Assembly (NCBI GenBank): GCA_043806395.1
Contig: JAZDHC010000047.1
Coordinates: 1 to 20,168 of the forward strand
Length of the DNA: 20,168 nt
Source: CG2-30-40-21 sp043806395
GTDB lineage: Bacteria; UBA9089; CG2-30-40-21
Direction of reading: 5' to 3'
This document shows, one piece after another, positions 15,084 through 20,168 of the stretch. The notes beneath the pieces are model-generated. The model searched no databases, was not told where the DNA came from, and saw only the letters and a list, made by a program, of their open reading frames with translations. Each line of letters opens with the position of its first letter. Within the stretch, counting starts at the first letter, position 1. The position numbers and the translations under genes were made by a program.

Positions 15084-15113
15084 ATTTTAGCATAATATCT
15101 GAATAAATGTCAA
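15084..15113 (-). promoter_or_regulatory. Candidate promoter for the FG-GAP/RuBisCO-like pair
   Basis: Minus-strand TTGACA (15108-15113), an 18-bp spacer and TAAAAT (15084-15089). The -10 overlaps the target duplication of MITE copy B, so the transcript would start within the element and carry it as leader RNA. Confidence 0.55.
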
Positions 15114-15145
15114 GGATTTTTTAATGATAAGGCTGAAAAAGATGA

Positions 15146-15174
15146 TTGACTATTATAACTGTTTAGAGTATAAT
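15146..15174 (+). promoter_or_regulatory. Strong sigma70-type promoter for the DUF4091 gene
   Basis: TTGACT (15146-15151), a 17-bp spacer and a perfect TATAAT (15169-15174). It gives a leader of about 35 nt with GGGAG (15202-15206) before the ATG at 15216. It is divergent from the promoter at 15084-15113. Confidence 0.75.
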
Positions 15175-15215
15175 GTCATTTGTAAATCACGGATCTCAAA
15201 CGGGAGCATTTTCAG

Positions 15216-18086
15216 ATGAAAATAATTGCACTCTTTATTGCTTGCCTGACTGTAAGTTGTTCAAGTCCCAAGATTCAAGGCATCAAATGTCCGGTTGTTG
15301 CTGATAATTATATCTGTGCCTATAAGACGGAGCAGGAGTCAAACCTTGGGGGGAAAACATATTTGCGGCTTAAGGGTATTGAGGATACAGCTGTCTTGAA
15401 ATTCGATACTACACATCTTAAGGGTATGACTGTTGAGTCGGCAACCCTTTATCTTCATAAAAAAAAGCATGATTTGTTAAGGGTAGGGGTTTCAACCATT
15501 GCCTCTGATTGGGTTGAGGGGCATGGAAAGGGATATGCTGCAAAACAGGAGGCAAGCTGTTTTCAATATGCTGCTTATAAAAAGACCCCCTGGTCATATC
15601 CGGGGAGTGATTTTACAGATGTTATCTATGGACAGGGCAACAGCCTTTTTGCTTATGCTCAGCCAGAGCTGGCTGATGGCTGGTATGCTATCCCTATTCA
15701 GCCGGATATTGTCCATGCCTTGATCATTGGTGACCAATATGGTCTTGCCATTACCGATGAAAAGGGGCAAATACCTGTGGAAAAATCTGTTGATTCTAAG
15801 GAAAGTATATTTGCCCCGTTTCTTGTGGTTAAGGCAAAAAGAACGGATATTGTTCCCCCGTCTCCTGTATCAGCATTAACAGCAACTGCAATGGATGGAA
15901 AAATTTGTCTGACATGGAAGCCAACAGGTGATGATGGAATAGCAGGGAAGGCATTTGGGTATTCTGTCCGATACAGCTCACTTCCAATTATCTGGGATTC
16001 AGCCTGTCCGGTCAAACGATGGAAAATACCCCGAAAGCCAGAGCCAGGCAAGGAAAATATCGAGCTGATGATTGACAACTTAATCCCTTGCCAGAGATAT
16101 TATTTTGCTGTACAGGCTTATGATGAGGCAGGCAATAAGGCAGCTATTGCCTATACAGACATTGTTATGCCTGAGAAAGAGCAGGAGATGGAGCTTCTGG
16201 AGGTTGAATTACCACAACCTGAAAGCGTGCCATTTGTTCCTGTCTTTGGTAATGGGGCAGCATCTATCTGGGCGGTGGGCGATCTGGAAAAGGTCAACCC
16301 TGTTACCGCAAATAGCCTTGAGGATGATAAATATACCATGCCACCTGTAGAGACTGCTAACTTGAGCAATCCTATTTGGGATGCCAGCCAAAAGGTAATT
16401 AACATTTATGGAGCAAGAAATGAGACGGTTGCCTTTCAGGTTGTTATTCAGGCTATGGAAAAAACGCTTAATAATGTGGTTGTACAGGCAGATAGTCTGG
16501 CCGGGAATGTGGGTATTATCCCTGCTGAAAAGAATATTGAGCTTTTTAAGCTCTGGTATGTGCCTGTAGAAGGTGTTTATTATCCTGATGCCTGCGTTCC
16601 TTTGAAGGGTAAATTTAATATCCCGGAAACTAATAATAAGGTACCTGAGCAAAAGAATCAGGCTGTCTGGGTTGATATTTATATCCCAAAGGAAACACAA
16701 GCCGGAATGTATGAAGGGGTATTGTCCATATCAAGTGATGAGATTAAAAAGCCTGTTGAGATTGGGATAAATCTTACGGTTTGGAATTTTAGTTTGCCAG
16801 ATACACCAAGTTTTGTCAATGAACTCAATGCCTATGGTGGCATTCACAAGGGTATGGGGGTAAAACGGGGAAGTCAAGAGTATGAAAAGATTGAGCTTGG
16901 CTATCATCAATTGACTCACAAGCATCGAAGCACCTTGAATGTCCTGCCCTATGGACATGAAGGGAATATTAGTTCGTCGGATTATGTACCTTTGGTAGGG
17001 GCAGACCTGCGTGTCTGCCCTATTGACTGGACAGATTGGGACAAGAGGTTTGGTCTGTACCTTGATGGCTCTGCCTTTACAGAGGATTATGGGTATTATG
17101 GGCCGGGGACAGGTACACCAATTACACATTTTTATCTTCCATTCAATGAAAACTGGCCTGCTAAAATGATGGATGGCTATGGGGTAAAGATTCCAGAAAC
17201 ACAATATCCTGCCTGTGTTTACGAACATACTATCCGTGCTCCGTCCATTGAAAGGGCATTTTCCAAGGATTATAAAGAGTCGTTTGTAAGCATGGCTTCA
17301 GAGTATGCCAGACATTTTCAGGAAAAGGGATGGGATGCGACAAGGTTTCAATTCTACCTGAACAACAAGTATTATGCCAGGGAAAATGAAAAGGGTGCGG
17401 CATGGTGGCTTCTGGATGAGCCTGCCCACAGGGATGATTTTCTTGCTCTGGCATTCTTTGGCAAGCTATTCTGGGAAGGGGTGAAGCCATATCAAGGGGG
17501 CGTCTGCTTTGACTTTCGGGTTGATATTTCAAGGCCACAATATCAAAGAGGAATGCTTGATGGATTGGCAAGCCTTCAGGATGTCTCTTCCAAGGCATTC
17601 TTTATGAAAAACAGGCTTTGCATGGAGAGGAAACAAAAATTTGGTGAAAAATATTGGTTTTATGGGGGTGGTCCACAGATAGAGGAGACAAGTGCCAGCC
17701 TTATGGGGCTTTATTATCAGGCATATTTATTGGGTACGGATGGGGGATTGCCTTATTACACGAGCTTTTGTCGTCCAGATTGCTGGTCCAAGGGTGAATA
17801 TCTGGCTATTGTTTATCCGGCAATTTTTGGTCCAGTAGCCGGGCTAAGGCTTAAGGTAGAACGGCGAGCGGTTCAGGATATTGAATACCTGACACTCTTA
17901 GCCACAAAAGAGGGCTGGAGCAGGGCTAAGGTTAATCAGGCAATATTAAAGAAGATACGGCTGAAGGGGGAAATATCCTCTAAAGATGCAGATGACCCTG
18001 GCAGAATAACCTTTTCTCATTTGAAACCAGATGATTTTAACAGGTTGCGGATTGCTATAGCTAAGACGATGATGGTGTGGGAGTAG
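15216..18086 (+). CDS. Large secreted DUF4091-type protein with DNRLRE-like and FN3 domains
   Basis: A 956-aa exported protein. The N terminus (LFIACLTVSCSS) looks like a lipoprotein signal with Cys15, though the -3 residue Thr is not ideal. Residues about 25-205 resemble a DNRLRE/CBM96-type beta-sandwich (AVLKFDTTHLKGMTVESATLYLH). About 213-320 is a fibronectin-III domain (LTWKPTGDDG...YFAVQAYDEAGN). The middle (about 385-540) resembles the beta domain preceding DUF4091 proteins (NETVAFQVVIQA). The C-terminal half contains an Asp/Glu-rich barrel-like region (WWLLDEPAHRDDF) and ends with the DUF4091 block (about 855-925, KGEYLAIVYP and VERRAVQDIEYLTLL). DUF4091 proteins are thought to be glycoside-hydrolase-like. 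Residues 594-602 derive from an inserted palindromic repeat. I infer glycan degradation or binding; the substrate is unknown. Confidence 0.82.
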   Translation: MKIIALFIACLTVSCSSPKIQGIKCPVVADNYICAYKTEQESNLGGKTYLRLKGIEDTAVLKFDTTHLKGMTVESATLYLHKKKHDLLRVGVSTIASDWVEGHGKGYAAKQEASCFQYAAYKKTPWSYPGSDFTDVIYGQGNSLFAYAQPELADGWYAIPIQPDIVHALIIGDQYGLAITDEKGQIPVEKSVDSKESIFAPFLVVKAKRTDIVPPSPVSALTATAMDGKICLTWKPTGDDGIAGKAFGYSVRYSSLPIIWDSACPVKRWKIPRKPEPGKENIELMIDNLIPCQRYYFAVQAYDEAGNKAAIAYTDIVMPEKEQEMELLEVELPQPESVPFVPVFGNGAASIWAVGDLEKVNPVTANSLEDDKYTMPPVETANLSNPIWDASQKVINIYGARNETVAFQVVIQAMEKTLNNVVVQADSLAGNVGIIPAEKNIELFKLWYVPVEGVYYPDACVPLKGKFNIPETNNKVPEQKNQAVWVDIYIPKETQAGMYEGVLSISSDEIKKPVEIGINLTVWNFSLPDTPSFVNELNAYGGIHKGMGVKRGSQEYEKIELGYHQLTHKHRSTLNVLPYGHEGNISSSDYVPLVGADLRVCPIDWTDWDKRFGLYLDGSAFTEDYGYYGPGTGTPITHFYLPFNENWPAKMMDGYGVKIPETQYPACVYEHTIRAPSIERAFSKDYKESFVSMASEYARHFQEKGWDATRFQFYLNNKYYARENEKGAAWWLLDEPAHRDDFLALAFFGKLFWEGVKPYQGGVCFDFRVDISRPQYQRGMLDGLASLQDVSSKAFFMKNRLCMERKQKFGEKYWFYGGGPQIEETSASLMGLYYQAYLLGTDGGLPYYTSFCRPDCWSKGEYLAIVYPAIFGPVAGLRLKVERRAVQDIEYLTLLATKEGWSRAKVNQAILKKIRLKGEISSKDADDPGRITFSHLKPDDFNRLRIAIAKTMMVWE
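16995..17021 (+). repeat. Palindromic repeat inserted in-frame (V-G-A-D-L-R-V-C-P)
   Basis: GGGCAGAC (16998-17005), loop CTGCGT and GTCTGCCC (17012-17019) form the same hairpin as the 32-bp array, preceded by GTA and followed by T. It is read as residues 594-602 of the DUF4091 protein, between SSDYVPL and IDWTDWDKRF, with the frame kept. Confidence 0.88.
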
Positions 18087-18093
18087 AGCAGGA

Positions 18094-18118
18094 GGGCAAC
18101 CGCAAGGGATTGCCCCTA
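18094..18118. repeat. Related palindromic repeat between convergent genes
   Basis: GGGCAA (18094-18099) pairs with TTGCCC (18110-18115), and CTAC follows. On the minus strand it reads GTAGGGGCAATCC..., the TAGGGG-type start shared with the other palindromes. It lies in the 52-bp gap between the convergent DUF4091 and kinase genes and could serve as a weak two-way transcription stop, but no T-tract is present. Confidence 0.65.
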
Positions 18119-18138
18119 CAAGAGTAATGTACTCCAGA

Positions 18139-19437
18139 TTATACTGGCAATTTCACCACAAATGTCGTCCCTTTCCCCTTCTCACTTGTAACCTTAATTT
18201 CCCCCTTATGTGCCTCGATAATGCGTTGGCAGATGGCTAAGCCCAGACCTGTGCTCTTGCCCTTTGTGGTAAAAAACGGGTCAAAAACTCGTTTCAGGTC
18301 TTGCTCTGGTATACCCTTGCCTATATTCTTGACGAGTATCTTGATAAAATTCCCTTCCTTGTCAGGACAGACACATAGGTCTGTCCCTACTGTCAATTTT
18401 TTTCGTTCAACTTCCGTCATCGCTTCAACCGCATTTTTGACCAGATTAGTCACCACCTGTCCAAGCTTGTCCGGGTCTACATTCAGGAGTGGCACATCAA
18501 GAGCAAAATCCTTCACTATTTCGATACCGTCCAATATCTCTTGAGGCAATTCATTAAGTGCGTCCTCAATAACCTTATGGACATCAACCATTTTTAGTGC
18601 CAGCACAGATGGTCTGGAAAAATTCAACAGATTATTAATGTAAGTGATTGCCCTTTCTGCGGCATTATCCATTTGAGAAATAGTTTTTTGAGCCTCATTA
18701 TTTTCAGGTAGAATTCTTCCTAAGTAATAAAGCCCAAATTTGATCACTGCTAATGGATTTTTTATTTCATGGGCTGATTCTCCGGCAATCTTGGCTGCCA
18801 TAGCCATGCGTTCGGCACAAATTAAGGCATCTCTTTTTTCTCGAATCTCTTTTGTCTGTCTCTTTAGTCTATCCGAATAATACCCGATGACTATAGCTAT
18901 CCCATAGAAGAAGATAATCTTAGAGACTACTGCTGCAATGACATAACTCTTGCTATGATATAGAACCGTTCCTATACCCATAAGAGGGACAGGGGGAAGA
19001 ATGTTGAGATATTCAAGGCTGATCAAGAGGCTAAAGAGAATACTGGCAACAGTAGTAATGATAACCCCTGCCCTTAAGGAGATGATGATGCTGGCACCAA
19101 TAATAACGATTAAGTAATTGAGTGGAAAAATAACACCAGCCAATCCACCATTCAGGTGTATTGCCCAGGTCATAAGCAAAAGGTCTATGGTAAGCGAAAA
19201 ATAGGCAACAGGATAGAGATACATTCCCTTCCTTATCAAGATAAAATAGATAAGGTTGAGGCTGTATATAATCAAGTTTATGTAAAGAAAACCTAATGTT
19301 GGAGGGGTATTGCCTTTAGTTATTTGAAAATAGGCGACTATACCTGCTAAACTGTAGAGGATTAATCTGCCAATGATTATCCATTCCATCTTTTTGGCAA
19401 ATTCTTCTTTCTCTTCTATGGTCTCTTTAGTCTTCAT
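18139..19437 (-). CDS. Membrane sensor histidine kinase, six-helix N terminus (PilS-like layout)
   Basis: A 432-aa sensor kinase that would autophosphorylate and pass phosphate to a response regulator not seen here. About six membrane helices fill residues 18-188. A short linker coiled coil (190-212) leads to the H-box GESAHEIKNPLAVIKFG with phospho-accepting His223. The ATPase domain has the N-box NLVKNAVEAM (Asn335), F-box FDPFFTTKGK (386-395) and G2 STGLGLAIC. The G1 box reads NIGKGIP, with Asn371 where Asp is usual, so ATP binding may be altered. Residues 350-358 are a repeat-derived insert. Six helices and proximity to pil genes recall PilS of the PilS-PilR pair, but there is no PAS domain and that link is inference. 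The start has AAGAGG at 19449-19454, rather far from the ATG. Confidence 0.9.
   Translation of the reverse strand: MKTKETIEEKEEFAKKMEWIIIGRLILYSLAGIVAYFQITKGNTPPTLGFLYINLIIYSLNLIYFILIRKGMYLYPVAYFSLTIDLLLMTWAIHLNGGLAGVIFPLNYLIVIIGASIIISLRAGVIITTVASILFSLLISLEYLNILPPVPLMGIGTVLYHSKSYVIAAVVSKIIFFYGIAIVIGYYSDRLKRQTKEIREKRDALICAERMAMAAKIAGESAHEIKNPLAVIKFGLYYLGRILPENNEAQKTISQMDNAAERAITYINNLLNFSRPSVLALKMVDVHKVIEDALNELPQEILDGIEIVKDFALDVPLLNVDPDKLGQVVTNLVKNAVEAMTEVERKKLTVGTDLCVCPDKEGNFIKILVKNIGKGIPEQDLKRVFDPFFTTKGKSTGLGLAICQRIIEAHKGEIKVTSEKGKGTTFVVKLPV
18364..18390 (-). repeat. Palindromic repeat inserted in-frame (V-G-T-D-L-C-V-C-P)
   Basis: On the minus strand GTAGGGACAGAC, loop CTATGT and GTCTGTCCT encode residues 350-358 of the histidine kinase. 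This is the same palindrome as at 16995-17021 and in the 4703-5022 array, in the same reading frame and orientation relative to the gene. It lies between the N-box and the G1 box of the ATPase domain. Confidence 0.87.
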
Positions 19438-19452
19438 TTATAAGCAAACCTC

Positions 19453-19709
19453 TTATTTTGCCAATGTATTGCCGATAAATTGCCGATAAATTGCCGATAA
19501 AACATATGACCTTCCACGATTAGAAGAATCTGCTATAATCAGCCATTTGTCATCTGTCCATTTCTTCAAGAGTATTCTGACCATACGCGTTGAAAGCCCA
19601 AGGGCGACTGCCACATCCTGAGTTGTAATTTTATCTTTCAGCGAAATACATTTGGGAGTGCATTACCTTGGTAATGCAGTGCAGCCAAGACTACTGCTAT
19701 TTCCTTATG
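19453..19709 (-). pseudogene. Frameshifted winged helix-turn-helix gene fragment
   Basis: Two minus-strand segments join across a one-base frameshift. Codons from 19709 to 19641 give HKEIAVVLAALHYQGNALP-NVF before a TGA (19638-19640). Shifting frame at the run AAA (19644-19646) continues with SLKDKITTQDVAVALGLSTRMVRILLKKW, WLIIADSSNRGRSYVLSAIYRQFIG and a TAA at 19453. Restoring one T (minus strand) would give an open frame of about 85 residues. The TTQDVAVALGLSTRMVRILLKKW part looks like a DNA-binding helix-turn-helix with a following wing. The 5' end is lost: a stop (TGA, 19710-19712) lies at the edge of MITE copy C. A sequencing or assembly error in the homopolymer is possible. Confidence 0.55.
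19468..19500. repeat. Tandem repeat ATTGCCGATAA x3
   Basis: Three perfect 11-bp copies (19468-19478, 19479-19489, 19490-19500). Read on the minus strand they encode the end of the winged-helix fragment (SAIYRQFIGN). Because 11 is not a multiple of three, each copy is read in a different frame. Confidence 0.9.
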
Positions 19710-19718
19710 TCAAAAGTG

Positions 19719-19860
19719 GACATGGTTCAAATCAGGGGAACAAACTAAATGGACAAGTGGATGGCTGCATTTCTCTAATTCCCCCTTAAAAAAGGGGGTT
19801 AGGGGGTTGTTCTTCCTCTGTGTCTTTGCAACCCTGTGATGAACAGTTTTGAACCATGCC
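19719..19860. mobile_element. MITE-like element, copy C, with 8-bp target duplication
   Basis: A 142-bp element with ends GACATGGTTCAAA (19719-19731) and TTTGAACCATGCC (19848-19860), one mismatch between them. It is flanked by a perfect direct repeat CAAAAGTG (19711-19718 and 19861-19868). The core palindrome CCCCCTT-AAAA-AAGGGGG is at 19781-19798. The first 25 bases and the core closely match copy A (7106-7246), while the filler between them differs. It separates the winged-helix fragment from everything upstream. Confidence 0.92.
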
Positions 19861-19869
19861 CAAAAGTGT

Positions 19870-20022
19870 AATATATGCAAGCCAATAAAATAGTTGACAT
19901 TTAATTTGCCACAAAGGCACTAAGTCTCAAAGGGACACGAAGTATTAACTTATCCTTTGTGTTTCTTCGTGTCTTTGTGTCTTGGTGGCATATGTCAAGT
20001 TAATTATTGGCTTGCATATATT
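19870..20022. mobile_element. 153-bp inverted-repeat element truncating a HEPN gene
   Basis: Perfect 19-bp inverted repeats AATATATGCAAGCCAATAA (19870-19888) and the reverse complement (20004-20022). Imperfect pairing continues inward (TTGACAT, TTTGCCAC), and the interior carries GACACGAAG / CTTCGTGTC strings of a widespread bacterial repeat. It starts one base after the target duplication of MITE copy C. No clear target duplication of its own is visible. Confidence 0.8.
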
Positions 20023-20108
20023 TCTTCGGATATTTTGCTCAATCTTGCCCTTGCAAGATGGCTCCTTACCCTTTTTAGCCATTCCAACACAAACTCCTTA
20101 TCTTTCAT
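20004..20108 (-). pseudogene. Truncated HEPN-domain gene
   Basis: A 34-aa remnant starting MKDKEFVLEWLKRVRSHLAR, which strongly resembles the first helix of HEPN proteins of the MNT-HEPN toxin-antitoxin type (usually about 130 aa). After SKISEEI the frame enters the inverted repeat of the 19870-20022 element and stops (TAA, 20004-20006). The ATG (20106-20108) overlaps the end of the upstream reading frame by 11 bases, the usual coupled arrangement. The catalytic RNase motif (R-x4-6-H) of the second half is missing, so no toxin activity is expected. Confidence 0.6.
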
Positions 20109-20168
20109 AAACCACTCTCCCAAATCTTGCAATCTCACTGTGAATGAGGAACCATTTATCCTTCAATT
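20098..20168 (-). CDS. Partial 3' end of a probable MNT nucleotidyltransferase
   Basis: Only the last 22 codons are in the window (L-K-D-K-W-F-L-I-H-S-E-I-A-R-F-G-R-V-V-Y-E-R, stop TAA 20098-20100); the gene continues beyond the window edge. The ending IARFGRVVYER resembles the C termini of minimal nucleotidyltransferases, and the 11-base overlap with a HEPN start supports that reading. In such pairs the MNT protein acts as antitoxin by modifying the HEPN toxin. Identity is inferred mostly from context. Confidence 0.45.
   Translation of the reverse strand, partial: LKDKWFLIHSEIARFGRVVYER

Overview
The window looks like chromosomal DNA of an uncultured, AT-rich (roughly 40% GC) diderm bacterium. 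A PilQ secretin and two likely outer-membrane lipoproteins imply an outer membrane. The density of short palindromic and inverted-repeat elements resembles what is found in candidate-phylum genomes assembled from groundwater or sediment. The sequence alone does not let me name a phylum.

Left part (188-9099, + strand): a CtpA-type S41 protease, then a type IV pilus block in the classical order pilM-pilN-pilO-pilP-pilQ behind a good sigma70-like promoter, then two prepilin-type proteins. PilM/N/O/P form the inner-membrane and periplasmic alignment complex that connects to the PilQ secretin. The two prepilins are probably minor pilins, PilV-like and PilW-like. Every junction after pilN carries a different repeat: a 110-bp inverted-repeat element (pilN/pilO), a 10-bp-stem hairpin (pilO/pilP), ten tandem copies of a 32-bp hairpin unit (pilP/pilQ), and a MITE-like element with a perfect 8-bp target duplication (after pilQ).

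Middle part (9174-12410, + strand): surface polysaccharide genes. A Wzz/GNVR-type chain-length protein follows its own promoter, whose leader contains two repeat hairpins. A WbqC-family protein overlaps a PglC/WcaJ-type phosphoglycosyl transferase that could start glycan assembly on undecaprenyl phosphate. A second MITE-like element lies between the Wzz and WbqC genes.

Minus-strand pair (12396-14973): a secreted seven-repeat FG-GAP (VCBS) protein and, just downstream, a RuBisCO-like protein with KDDH instead of the metal-site motif KDDE. The RuBisCO-like gene overlaps the phosphoglycosyl transferase tail to tail.

Right part (15000-20168): divergent promoters flank a short MITE copy. A large DUF4091-type secreted protein (+) converges with a six-helix membrane sensor histidine kinase (-). 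Both genes carry the palindromic repeat as an in-frame nine-residue insert, V-G-x-D-L-x-V-C-P. The end of the window is a small graveyard: a frameshifted winged-helix gene, two abutting MITE-like elements, and a HEPN gene truncated inside one of them, preceded by the overlapping 3' end of a probable nucleotidyltransferase (MNT-HEPN toxin-antitoxin remnant).

The main point of interest is the repeat biology: one MITE family with three copies and traceable target duplications, and one palindrome family that appears as a tandem array, as leader hairpins and as protein-coding inserts. The unusual RuBisCO-like protein is the best single-gene lead. No RNA genes or CRISPR arrays were seen.
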